A DNA stretch of 64,000 bases from Gammaproteobacteria bacterium UBA2965. Lineage in GTDB: Bacteria; Pseudomonadota; Gammaproteobacteria; Pseudomonadales; Azotimanducaceae. Location: assembly GCA_002348385.1 (NCBI GenBank), contig DEBD01000001.1:1-64000 (forward strand), read 5' to 3'. Both the position numbers and the translations under genes were made by a program. Shown here one piece after another: positions 41,802-53,140 of the stretch (the first letter of the stretch is position 1; every line of letters starts with the position of its first letter). Under the pieces are notes generated by a model. That model saw only the letters and a program-made list of their open reading frames with translations, was not told the origin of the DNA and ran no database searches.

Positions 41802-42521
41802 CTAACCGCCGATGGAGATCAATTCCACCTCGAAGATGAGTGTGGAGTTGGGCGGAATGCCAGGGCGCCCGGGCGCTCCGTAGGCCAGCTCCGCGGGCAC
41901 GACAAACCGCCATTTAGCGCCAACGGACATCAACTGGAGGCCCTCCGTCCAGCCCGGGATGACCTGGTTGAGTGCGAACGTTGCGGGTTGCCCCCGATCC
42001 ACGGAACTGTCGAACACGGAGCCGTCGATGAACGTGCCGTGATAGTGGGTGGTCACCCGATCGGTGGGGCCCGGTTTCGGGCCTTCGGCGGCAGTGATTA
42101 CCTCATACTGCAGCCCGCTTTCGGTGGTGACCACACCCTCTCTGGCACCATTCTCCGCCAGGAACGCCTCACCTGCGGCCAGGTTCGCGTCTGCATCCAA
42201 GGCCGCACCCGCCTGCTGACGCTGCAACAGCCCTGCCATGGCGACCTGGGCCTGTTCATCGGTGATCTGGGAGGGCGCATCACCCATGGCATCCCCCACT
42301 CCCGCCAAGAATGCTTCACTTTCCAGTAGCTCGCCGAACTGATCCCGCACGTTAGCTCCCACTGTGTAGCCCAGCCCATAGCTAGCCTGCGCACCCTCGC
42401 CGTTCAGGTCCAACGCCGCCGCAGCCCTATCCCCCGCCGTCGCGGGCGCCTCGGCCGCTCTTTCACAACCCGCCAGGACCACACCGGCCAGCAACCACAC
42501 CGCCACACTATGAATTTTCAC
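41802..42521 (-). CDS. FKBP-type peptidyl-prolyl isomerase, lipoprotein
   Basis: 239 residues. GTG start with a near-perfect AGGAGGTT upstream. Lipoprotein signal with lipobox VLAGC (Cys19), an N-terminal helical dimerisation domain as in FkpA/Mip (QASYGLGYTVGANVRDQ and later QAQVAMAGLLQRQQ), then the FKBP domain with VTTHYHGTFIDGSVFDSS, VIPGWTEGLQLM and the terminal IPPNSTLIFEVELI. It would act as a periplasmic fold catalyst and chaperone. Divergent from prc across 242 bases. Confidence 0.93.
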   Translation of the reverse strand: MKIHSVAVWLLAGVVLAGCERAAEAPATAGDRAAAALDLNGEGAQASYGLGYTVGANVRDQFGELLESEAFLAGVGDAMGDAPSQITDEQAQVAMAGLLQRQQAGAALDADANLAAGEAFLAENGAREGVVTTESGLQYEVITAAEGPKPGPTDRVTTHYHGTFIDGSVFDSSVDRGQPATFALNQVIPGWTEGLQLMSVGAKWRFVVPAELAYGAPGRPGIPPNSTLIFEVELISIGG

Positions 42522-42763
42522 TACACAACCTCCTATGCACCTGCCAATTTCCGGCGCCGCTGCGTCACCTTACTTCACAGACCGCCCTCGCAGGTCGGGT
42601 TGCTTCGCACGTTGGTGCGGCGTTACATTCTCGCCATACTACCCTGAGGCGATATTCGATAGCCTCGCAAGCGTGGTTGGGGGAACCACGATGCCTATTC
42701 AGGTTCTTATCTGGGGCATATGTCGATAAGGCAGTTTACAGTGCAAAAGCTAGAAGTCACGGC

Positions 42764-44908
42764 GTGCCAATAATTCAAACCACCCGAAAAATAGTCCTGG
42801 GCGCCCTGCTCGCGGCAACGACCGTTGTCTGCACGGCGGCTACGGAGAAAGCACAGCTCGCACTATCTACACCTGCACCAGTCCCGGTTGCCACTCTGTC
42901 GCCATTGGACGTTCACCAGCAGACTAGCCTCACCATCGTCGAGCAACTGCGCCACGCACACTACCTGGCCAAGGACCGGCGCCTGAACGACCAGCTGTCC
43001 AGCCGGATCTTTGAAAAATACCTGGCCATGCTGGATGGCGGCAAAGCCTACTTCACACAGGAAGATGTAGCGGCGCTGGAAAAGTATCGCTACGAGCTGG
43101 ACGACGCTCTGCGCCACGGCAAGCTTGAACCCGCATTCGACATCTTCAATAACTTTCAGAGCCGCTTGGTCAATCGTCTGGAGTTTCTGCTCGCCGAGCT
43201 GAACAGAGGCCTGGAGAGCCTGGACTTCGAAGCCCCCGAAGCCCTCGCCATCGATCGCGAGCACGCACCGTGGCCTGCCAACGACGCAGGCCTGGATGTT
43301 TACTGGCGTAAGCGCCTCAAGGCGGCCGTTTTGAGCATGGTTCTCAACGGTAAGGAACTCGAAGAGATTCAAACGCTGCTCACCAAGCGCTACAAGAACC
43401 GTCTCAGGCAGGCAAAGCAAACCAAGAGCGAAGACGCATTTCAGCTTTACGTAAACGCGTTTGCCAGCACGTACGATCCTCACACCCAGTATTTTTCGCC
43501 GCGCACCTCTCGCAACTTCAACATCAACATGTCGTTGTCGCTGGAAGGTATCGGCGCCGTTCTGCGCAGCGAAGACGAGTACACCTCGGTGGTGGAGCTG
43601 GTGCCTGCGGGGCCGGCCGATAAATCCGGTCGGCTGAGCCCCTCGGATCGCATTATTTCTGTGGGCCAAGGCGCCGGACCGCTCATCGATGTGGTGGGCT
43701 GGCCCCTGGACGACGTGGTGGAGTTGATCCGCGGCCCCAAAGGCACCGAAGTGCGCCTCGAGATCATTCCCAAGGGCGCCGAGGGAGGGACCAGCCGGGT
43801 AATCGCGATCACGCGCAACCGCGTGCAGCTTGAAGAGCAGGCAGCGCAGAAGAAGGTGCTGACCTTCGACCACGGCGGCGAGACACAAAAGATCGGCGTC
43901 ATCGGGATTCCCACGTTCTACGTCGACTTCAAGGCGGTTCAACAGGGAGATCCGAACGCCAAGAGCACCACCAGGGACGTCAGGCGGTTAATCAGCGAGC
44001 TGAAGTCCGAGGGCGTGGATGGACTTGTTATCGATCTGCGCAACAACGGCGGTGGTTCCCTCACCGAAGCAGAGACGCTCACGGGCCTGTTCATCAAGTC
44101 CGGTCCTACCGTGCTCGTGAAGTCTGCGGACCGGCGTAGAGCCATCTATTCGGACAACGACAACAAATCTGCCTGGGACGGCCCGTTGGCCGTCATGGTA
44201 AACCGGCTTTCCGCATCGGCATCAGAGATCTTCGCGGGCGCCATCCAGGATTACGAACGCGGCATTATCATCGGCAGCCAGACCTTCGGGAAAGGCACCG
44301 TACAGACGCTCATTCCGCTCAACCGCGGTCAGCTCAAGGTAACCGCCGGCAAGTTCTATCGAGTGTCGGGGCAGAGCACCCAGCATCAGGGCATCATTCC
44401 CGACATAGAGTTCCCCGAGGTATACGATGTGGAGCGCATCGGCGAGAGTTCGCTGGACGGCGCCATGCAGTGGGATAAGATCGATCCCACCACCTATCCA
44501 AGATCTCGCCAGATTCGTCCTCTGCTCGCCGAACTTCAGGCCAGGCACGACGAGCGCTCCGCAGATGATCCGGATTTCCGCTACTTGCGTGCGCTGGCGC
44601 TGCGCAGCAAGGAGAACAACGGCCGCACGCACCTGTCGCTGAACGAAGCCGAGCGGCGCAAGGAAAAAGCGGACGATGACGCCTGGCGCCTGCAGGTGGA
44701 AAACACCTTGCGATCAGCCAAGGGCGAGCCGGCACTGGAATCCATCGAGGCCCTGGATGACGAAGCCCGCGACACCGACGAAGACCCCAACAAAGACGCG
44801 ATGCTGCGGGAAACCGGCACCATTCTGCTGGACTACATGAGCTTGTCCCGTCAGGTCGCTACGGCCAAACTGTCCGGCACCACCTCGAGCACTGTCGCGG
44901 TCAACTAG
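42764..44908 (+). CDS. prc: Tail-specific (C-terminal processing) protease Prc
   Basis: Periplasmic S41 protease that degrades proteins with non-polar C-termini and processes cell-wall enzymes. About 714 residues. GTG 42764 gives a signal peptide (KIVLGALLAATTVVCTA); a TTG start 87 bases upstream is possible but adds a hydrophilic tail. Domains: N-terminal helical domain, PDZ (IGAVLRSEDEYTSVVELVPAG), protease domain with catalytic Ser485 in SASAS and Lys510 in TFGKGTVQT, 25 residues apart as in E. coli, and a C-terminal DUF3340-type helical domain. Confidence 0.95.
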   Translation: MPIIQTTRKIVLGALLAATTVVCTAATEKAQLALSTPAPVPVATLSPLDVHQQTSLTIVEQLRHAHYLAKDRRLNDQLSSRIFEKYLAMLDGGKAYFTQEDVAALEKYRYELDDALRHGKLEPAFDIFNNFQSRLVNRLEFLLAELNRGLESLDFEAPEALAIDREHAPWPANDAGLDVYWRKRLKAAVLSMVLNGKELEEIQTLLTKRYKNRLRQAKQTKSEDAFQLYVNAFASTYDPHTQYFSPRTSRNFNINMSLSLEGIGAVLRSEDEYTSVVELVPAGPADKSGRLSPSDRIISVGQGAGPLIDVVGWPLDDVVELIRGPKGTEVRLEIIPKGAEGGTSRVIAITRNRVQLEEQAAQKKVLTFDHGGETQKIGVIGIPTFYVDFKAVQQGDPNAKSTTRDVRRLISELKSEGVDGLVIDLRNNGGGSLTEAETLTGLFIKSGPTVLVKSADRRRAIYSDNDNKSAWDGPLAVMVNRLSASASEIFAGAIQDYERGIIIGSQTFGKGTVQTLIPLNRGQLKVTAGKFYRVSGQSTQHQGIIPDIEFPEVYDVERIGESSLDGAMQWDKIDPTTYPRSRQIRPLLAELQARHDERSADDPDFRYLRALALRSKENNGRTHLSLNEAERRKEKADDDAWRLQVENTLRSAKGEPALESIEALDDEARDTDEDPNKDAMLRETGTILLDYMSLSRQVATAKLSGTTSSTVAVN

Positions 44909-44980
44909 GCCCTGATCAGCCCTAGCCCTTTAATTTGGGGTTTTGCCCCCATATAACTATCCACGGCAGCGGAATTGCGC

Positions 44981-45821
44981 ATGGATATCGATCAGCAGGG
45001 GGAACTCGTCGATCCTCCGGAGCAGGCGCCAACGGGGCAGATGGAGATGCGCCAGCACGTCGAGAAGGAGATCCAGGGCCACCAACGCGAAGCCATCCTG
45101 CGCCAGCAGCTTAAGTACATCCAGCAGGAGCTGGGTATAGCCAAGAACGACAAGACTGCGGAGCGGGACGGGCTTAAAGGGCGATTGAAGCATCTGCAAG
45201 TGCCCGAGGCGGCGCGCGCGCATCGACGAAGAACTGCAGAAGATGTCGCTGCTGGAAGTGGGTTCCGCCGAGTACGGCGTCACCCGTGGCTATCTGGACT
45301 GGCTCACCAGCCTGCCGTGGAGCGTGCACAGCCAGGACACCCAGCAACTGGGAGCAGCGGATCGCATCCTCAACTCGCATTAAGAAGGCCCGCAAGACGT
45401 CAAAGAGCGGATTTTGGAGTTCCTGGCACTGGGCATCATGAAAGGCAACGTAGCCGGTTCCATCATCTGCCTGGTGGGGCCGCCCGGCTTGGGCAAGACA
45501 ACGCTGGGACGCTCAATTGCCCAAGCGCTCAACCACAAGTTCTACCGCTTTTCCGTGGGCGGCATGCGCGACCAAGCAGAGATCAAAGGACACCGGCGCA
45601 CCTACATCGCCGCGCTGTCCGGCAAGTTGATTCAAGCGCTGCGAGACGCCGAGGTAGCCAATCCGGTGGTCATGCTCGATGAGATTGACAAGATTGCCAC
45701 CGCCAATCAGCGCGACTTCGAGGAGGTTCCCCAACACATTCGGCAAGGAATCCAAGTACACTTTGCCGATACGTTCGACGACGTGGTCGCTCTGACCTTG
45801 CGCCGGCCGCCTAGGAAATAG
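44981..45821 (+). pseudogene. lon: Collapsed Lon protease pseudogene
   Basis: Lon homology begins at QMEMRQHVEKEIQGHQRE, corresponding to the linker after the N-terminal domain, which is missing. It continues to VPEAARA, shifts frame inside a GC-dinucleotide run at 45212-45221, resumes as RIDEELQKMSLLEVGS and YLDWLTSLPW, hits an in-frame TAA at 45381-45383, and continues as VKERILEFLALG with Walker A GPPGLGKTT. At Walker B (VVMLDEIDKI) the sequence jumps in frame to the Lon C-terminus (NQRDFEEVPQHIRQG). The rest of the ATPase and the whole Ser-Lys protease domain are gone. It cannot encode an active Lon. A working lon must lie elsewhere if the cell has one. Confidence 0.88.
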
Positions 45822-45838
45822 CCTGAACTACCCAGATC

Positions 45839-47656
45839 ATGCCTGAGGAAGCAGTGCCCGGGTTGGGGCCACACGGTATCGCGGTGATGCTCCTCACCGT
45901 AGTGGCCTTGTGGGCCTTTACCCGTGATCGCATGCCGCTGGAGATCACGAGCCTCGGGCTGCTGGTCGCGCTCGCAGTGGGCTTCAGCGTGTTTCCCTAC
46001 CCAGGCCTGGAACCCACCGATTTTTTTCACGGTCTTGGACACGAAGCGCTGGTGGCGGTGTGCGCTCTCATGGTGGTTGGCCAGGGACTGGTCGCTACCG
46101 GCGCGCTGGAACCCGTGGGCCGGGTGCTGGGACGCATATGGGGCAGGATGCCATTTCTGTCGTTTCTCGCCACTCTCCTCGTCGGCGCGATTCTCTCCGC
46201 CTTCGTCAACAACACGCCCATCGTGGTACTGCTGCTTCCCATACTCATCAGCGTCTGCCTGCGCAACGCGTCCTCCCCGTCTGGAGTGCTCATGCCTATG
46301 GGTTTTGCCACCCTGGTGGGCGGCATGGCCACTACCATCGGGACCTCCACCAATCTGCTGGTAGTGAGCGTGGCCAACGACCTGGGGCTGGAGCGCTTCA
46401 GCATGTTCGATTTCGCGTTACCTGCCGCCATTGCCGCTGGCGTAGCGGTAGTCTACTTATGGCTCATCGCCCCCCGCTTGCTACCCAGGCGGACCACGGA
46501 CCTGGAAGACGCTTCTCCGCGTCTGTTTGAAGCACGCCTGCACCTTTCCGAGCAATCTCCCGTGGTAGACAAAACCCTGGCGGATGCCCTGGCGCTGACT
46601 GGCGGCATGCACGTAATCCGTATTCGGCGCGGCGATACCTACATCGCGCCGCTGCCCGATGCGGTGTTGCGAGCGGACGACAGCCTAAGGGTTCGCGACA
46701 CCCCCCAAAATCTGAAGGCCATGGAAGAGGCTCTCAAAGCCACCCTGTTTTCGGGCGACCAGGCTGTGGACGAAGAACACCCGCTGTCGGCCCAGAACCA
46801 GATGCTGGCCGAGGTGGCGGTGGTGCAGGGTTCGAGCCTGGAGCGCACCAACCTGCGCTTTGCCCGCTTTCTTTCGCGCTACCAGCTGGTGGTGCTGGCA
46901 CTGCATCGCGCAGGCCGGGAAGTATGGCGTCCTTCCGAGGAAATTCAGGACGTCATCCTGCAGCAGGGAGACATTCTCCTGTTGCAGGGTCCGCGCGACC
47001 AGATCGCTGCGCTGAAGCGATCTACTGAGTTTCTCGTGCTCGACGCGTCCGTGGATCTGCCCCGCACCACCAAGGCACCCATCGCCTTGGCCATAATCGC
47101 CGCGGTGGTGGGGTTAGCTGCCACCGGAGTGATGCCCATCGCCGTCAGCGCAACGGCGGGGGCGGCACTACTTCTGCTCACTCGGTGCCTGAATCTGGGG
47201 ACAGCCATTCGAGCCATAAGCCCATCGGTGTTCTTCGTGGTGGTGGCAAGCTTGGCCCTGGGCCACGCGCTGATCGCAACAGGGGGCACCGACTACATCA
47301 CCGCGGTTTTCCTAAGGATCACTCAAGGCGCTTCTCCTACCGTGATTCTGTCAGCCTTGATGCTGCTGCTGGCGGTGCTGACCAACGTAGTGTCCAACAA
47401 TGCTGCCGCTGTAATCGGCACGCCCATCGCCATCGGGATCGCCGCCCAGCTTGGCCTGCCGCCGGAGCCGTTCGTGCTGGCGGTGCTGTTCGGCGCCAAC
47501 ATGAGCTACGCCACCCCCATGGCATATAAGACCAACCTGCTGGTGATGAGCGCTGGTAACTACACATTCAGCGACTTCGTGCGCGTGGGCGTGCCACTCA
47601 CAATCATCATGTGGCTAGTGCTGACCTGGGTGTTATCGGCATTCTACTTCCCCTAG
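45839..47656 (+). CDS. SLC13-type permease with two TrkA-C (RCK C) domains
   Basis: 605 residues, about 12 membrane segments in two halves around a soluble centre. The halves carry the SLC13/DASS hallmark: SAFVNNTPIVVLLLPI with GFATLVGGMATTIGTSTNLL, and LTNVVSNNAAAVIGTPIAIG. The central region contains two TrkA-C-like domains (ARLHLSEQSPVVDKTLADAL and AEVAVVQGSSLERTNLRFA), which bind small ligands in related transporters. Substrates in the family are anions such as sulphate or dicarboxylates; which one applies here is unknown. It begins 17 bases after the lon pseudogene. Confidence 0.9.
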   Translation: MPEEAVPGLGPHGIAVMLLTVVALWAFTRDRMPLEITSLGLLVALAVGFSVFPYPGLEPTDFFHGLGHEALVAVCALMVVGQGLVATGALEPVGRVLGRIWGRMPFLSFLATLLVGAILSAFVNNTPIVVLLLPILISVCLRNASSPSGVLMPMGFATLVGGMATTIGTSTNLLVVSVANDLGLERFSMFDFALPAAIAAGVAVVYLWLIAPRLLPRRTTDLEDASPRLFEARLHLSEQSPVVDKTLADALALTGGMHVIRIRRGDTYIAPLPDAVLRADDSLRVRDTPQNLKAMEEALKATLFSGDQAVDEEHPLSAQNQMLAEVAVVQGSSLERTNLRFARFLSRYQLVVLALHRAGREVWRPSEEIQDVILQQGDILLLQGPRDQIAALKRSTEFLVLDASVDLPRTTKAPIALAIIAAVVGLAATGVMPIAVSATAGAALLLLTRCLNLGTAIRAISPSVFFVVVASLALGHALIATGGTDYITAVFLRITQGASPTVILSALMLLLAVLTNVVSNNAAAVIGTPIAIGIAAQLGLPPEPFVLAVLFGANMSYATPMAYKTNLLVMSAGNYTFSDFVRVGVPLTIIMWLVLTWVLSAFYFP

Positions 47657-47743
47657 CCAGACGTCCATTGCTGCAGCACCAGGGCGGCGTCGTCCCGCGC
47701 GTCTCGGCACGCTGGACAGCTGGAGCGGCTGAGCCGGCCAGCC

Positions 47744-48496
47744 TCAATCCTTCTGAAAGATAGGCGGATTGGCGTTGGATCCTTGCGCTAGAAAGATGCC
47801 CTCGGCCGCCAGCGCGCCCAGCCCCACCGTGTTGAGGTCATGCTGCACGTACTGATTGAGCCACTTCTTCGTCAGGTTCAGCGCGAAGGGGTCGAACGAC
47901 AGCAGCTTTTCCACCAGCGCGGCCACCTTGCCATCCAATTCGTCGGCCGGTACCGCCCTGTTGATGAGCCCGATGTCCACCGCTTCCTGTGCGGTGCACA
48001 CCTTGTCGGTCATGAGGAACTCCCTGGCCCGGGTGAGCCCGATCCGAGACGGCCACAGCAACGCGCCGCCGTCCCCAGGCGGCACCGCGAAACCGGACAG
48101 GTGGGGATCGCAGAAAGTGGCGTCATCCGCCGCGTACACGAAGTCGCACGCCAGGGCCACCGAGGCGCCGAGACTGTGAGCGCCAGGCGCGAATACCTTG
48201 GCAATGGTGGGTTTTTCGCAACCCACCGAGTCGCGAATGATGTCTTCGGCCTCCTTGAACATTCGTCGCATATTGGCGGGCTCCGCGGAAGCGGCGACCC
48301 ATTCCACGTCATACATGGTGGGGTTGAGGAAGCTGCGGTCGCGGCCGGTGACCACAACCACCCGAACCTCCTCCGACTCGTGGGCATGCCTGAAGACTCG
48401 AGAGATACCGCGGTGGGTGTCTCCGTCTAACCCACCAATCTCGATGGTGAAAACGCCATCTTCCAGGTTGACGTCAATCTTGCCGTAATCGGACAT
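47744..48496 (-). CDS. Enoyl-CoA hydratase/isomerase family protein
   Basis: Crotonase-fold enzyme of 250 residues; the start is ATG 48496 after AAGGAGAGCTGC. The oxyanion-hole elements are present but unusual: RSFLNPTMYDVEW in place of the common FCAGAD, and KVFAPGAHSLGASVALACDF with a GAHSLGAS loop in place of the usual GxxxGGG. The DPHLSGFAVPPGDGGALLW segment carries the second acidic position. It belongs to the family but the exact reaction is not predictable. It is isolated, convergent with the permease, and no beta-oxidation partners sit beside it. Confidence 0.85.
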   Translation of the reverse strand: MSDYGKIDVNLEDGVFTIEIGGLDGDTHRGISRVFRHAHESEEVRVVVVTGRDRSFLNPTMYDVEWVAASAEPANMRRMFKEAEDIIRDSVGCEKPTIAKVFAPGAHSLGASVALACDFVYAADDATFCDPHLSGFAVPPGDGGALLWPSRIGLTRAREFLMTDKVCTAQEAVDIGLINRAVPADELDGKVAALVEKLLSFDPFALNLTKKWLNQYVQHDLNTVGLGALAAEGIFLAQGSNANPPIFQKD

Positions 48497-48587
48497 GCAG
48501 CTCTCCTTGTGGCGCATTGCCATGCTTGGAATTTCTTGTGCCTATGATGTTTGCTAACGAGCCCCCTGCCAAGCCAAGCAGGAGGTC

Positions 48588-49010
48588 CTATGGCAGACTG
48601 CCGCTGATCTCGTTGGAAAAATCGGATTCGTCCTCATCCGAACCGACAATGGTCATGGTGCAATAATCGATGCGAGAAGCCAGCGAAAGATGGTGCTGGA
48701 TCGCGAACTTCCGCCATATCGGTATAGTTTTCGCTGAACTCGCCGCAGTAGATGCGGAAGCGAAAGCGCTCGCCCGATTGCCCGTGCATCGGCGCCACCC
48801 AGGTAAGCCCGGTCTAGCCTGCGGCGCCTATGCCCAGTGTTGCCGTTGCCACCGCGCCCGGCTTCTTGTCTGCCGGGCGGTGCAGCACGTGGTCTTCGTA
48901 TAGCTCGCTCCAGTGCACCTTGATGCGTCGATAGGAACACTCTGGGCCGCAGCGTCTCCGAAAATAGCTTCGGCCGCATCCCACGCAGAACCGATGGTGC
49001 GCTGATATCC
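48588..49010 (-). pseudogene. Decayed protein-coding region of unknown family
   Basis: Reading the minus strand downstream of acnA, protein-like sequence occurs in three successive frames. First GYQRTIGSAWDAAEAIFGDA or, in another frame, a CVGCGRSYFRRRCGPEC segment leading into RIKVHWSELYEDHVLHRPAD and ATLGIGAAG. Then an in-frame TAG near 48815, followed by TGLTWVAPMHGQSG and RIYCGEFSENYTDMAEVR. Then a frame change near 48710 to HHLSLASRIDYCTMTIVG and DESDFSNEISGSLP, ending at TAG 48588. No single frame covers it. I read it as a gene that has lost function; the family is not recognised. This accounts for most of the gap between acnA and the hydratase gene. Confidence 0.45.
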
Positions 49011-49017
49011 GGCGGCT

Positions 49018-51696
<2,679 letters not shown>

Positions 51697-51801
51697 TCGT
51701 GTGTTTCTCTCGATCAGATTTTCTTATTCGCTAGCCGTCGCGCTAGTCTCGTCTGGCTGCGCCCACCGCAGCCCGCTGAGCGCACGGCCAAAAGGGGCGC
51801 T

Positions 51802-51834
51802 ATTTTAACGCCCGGGACGGGAGTTGCTAGTCAA
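51802..51834 (-). promoter_or_regulatory. Weak promoter candidate for acnA
   Basis: Reading toward acnA, TTGACT (51834-51829) is followed by TAAAAT (51807-51802). Both boxes are good but the spacer is 21 bases, longer than the usual 16-18, so this is weak. The leader would be about 100 bases. Between it and acnA I see no other feature, and from 51697 to 51895 nothing that looks coding. Confidence 0.25.
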
Positions 51835-51895
51835 GCCGAACGGCCTAGCGGCGGCTAATCCAAGTCCACACCGACTACAGTACCAGTCACCGGCT

Positions 51896-52117
51896 TCAGC
51901 CAGACGAAGGCGCTGACTGCCAGGACTCAACGGATTCGGGGCGGCTGGAAACCAGCAGCTGGGCAGCCGAGTAGAACAGGATCGGGCTGATCATAAGTAG
52001 CAAGAAGTCGGCCGCACTGTAGATCTCGTTTTCATGCAATCGCCACACGGCAACCCATTGCCCGAGTCCGAGCAGCACGACGCATACGGGTACTGAGATG
52101 CATTCGAAAGCCCTCAC
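51896..52117 (-). pseudogene. Possible remnant of a small integral membrane protein
   Basis: A frame of about 73 codons from GTG 52117. It contains two likely membrane segments: SVPVCVVLLGLGQWVAVW and YSAADFLLLMISPILFYSAAQLL, joined by a short RLHENEI loop. The second resembles the C-terminal helix of a family of hypothetical bacterial membrane proteins of about 200 residues, in which the earlier helices would precede it. Upstream the frame runs into the 3' end of the channel gene, so the N-terminal part is missing. It may be a short real gene, but a 3' fragment is more likely. Confidence 0.35.
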
Positions 52118-52158
52118 ACGTGGTCCGCACATCGCCGGACCGTGGCTGCACGATACCG

Positions 52159-52998
52159 CTACCCGGACCCCGCGGAAGCCTCTGATTCCTCGGTCCGATA
52201 AAGGTGTCCGCCACAGCGCCAGCAATAGGTGGCTTCGCGCGTGTGTCCTTCCGCCGAGCACTGAGGGCAGGTGCGGGTGTTGGCCGACTGACGTGCCGCT
52301 TCACTCAGCTCCAGGGTCACGATGCCTGTAGGCACGGCGATGATGCCGTAACCCATGATCATGATGACGGCGGCAAACGCCTGACCCAGGGGCGTCTGTG
52401 GCGTGATGTCCCCATATCCCACCGTGGTCATGGTAATCACCGCCCAATAGATGCTGCGCGGAATGCTGGTAAACCCGTTGGCCTCCCCCTCAATGAGATA
52501 CATGAGGGTACCGAACACCACGATCAGCGCCGCCACGGTGGAAAGGAACACGATAATCTTGCGACGACTGGCATGGATGGCTTGCCTCAACAGCCGCGCC
52601 TCGCCCACGTATCGCACCATGCGCAGCACGCGGAAAACACGCACCACGCGCAACACACGCACCACCAACAGGTACTGGCTGCCCGGCAGCAGCACGCTGA
52701 GGTAAGTGGGGATGATGCCGACCAGATCGATGATGCCGAAAAAGCTGCGGGCATAGGCAGCAGTGTGCTGAATGCACCACAGACGAAGGATGTACTCCAC
52801 CGTGAACAGAATGGTGAAGAACCACTCCACCGCATAGAGTTCGGCCCCGAAGCGCGCGTGGATGGCGGCCACGGAGTCCAGCATCACCGCCAGAACGCTG
52901 AGCAGAATACAGATTATAAGACCCACATCGAACGCCTTGCCGGCAGGTGTGTGGGCCTCAAATATGATGATCCGGACCGAATCCTTGTTAATGGCCAT
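52159..52998 (-). CDS. Voltage-gated potassium channel with C-terminal zinc ribbon
   Basis: 279 residues, six-helix Kv-type subunit. S1 DVGLIICILLSVLAVMLDSV; S4 voltage sensor with regularly spaced Arg (RVLRVVRVFRVLRMVR); selectivity filter TMTTVGYGD between S5 and S6; S6 FAAVIMIMGYGIIAVPTGIV. After S6 is a short cytoplasmic tail with two Cys pairs (CPQC and CWRC, 15 residues between the pairs) that looks like a zinc ribbon. No C-terminal RCK domain. Prokaryotic Kv channels of this size are known; the tail is discussed as a finding. Confidence 0.92.
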   Translation of the reverse strand: MAINKDSVRIIIFEAHTPAGKAFDVGLIICILLSVLAVMLDSVAAIHARFGAELYAVEWFFTILFTVEYILRLWCIQHTAAYARSFFGIIDLVGIIPTYLSVLLPGSQYLLVVRVLRVVRVFRVLRMVRYVGEARLLRQAIHASRRKIIVFLSTVAALIVVFGTLMYLIEGEANGFTSIPRSIYWAVITMTTVGYGDITPQTPLGQAFAAVIMIMGYGIIAVPTGIVTLELSEAARQSANTRTCPQCSAEGHTREATYCWRCGGHLYRTEESEASAGSG

Positions 52999-53070
52999 GA
53001 GCAGAGGCTAACACGACCGTCGTGCTTTGCTCAGCCCTCCCGCGCGCAAGGCTAGAAGCCGGCAGACCTA

Positions 53071-53140
53071 TTAGCAACTAGTAGACCTGGTATCAGCAAA
53101 GCCAGTGGACCTACTACTAGCAAAGCTAGTGGACCTGGAC
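53071..53140. repeat. Three imperfect 22-24 base direct repeats
   Basis: Three consecutive units at 53071-53092, 53093-53116 and 53117-53140 share the core AGCAA(AG)C(C/T)AGT(G/A)GACCT. The third unit covers the last codons and the TAG stop of the Hsp20 gene, so the array looks like outward duplication of that gene's 3' end. The core includes the short palindrome CTAG in two units. No known element is matched. Confidence 0.7.

Noticed and set aside
44937..44949. GGGG-TTTTG-CCCC hairpin after prc as a terminator
   Set aside because: Only four base pairs and no T-run follows; not convincing.
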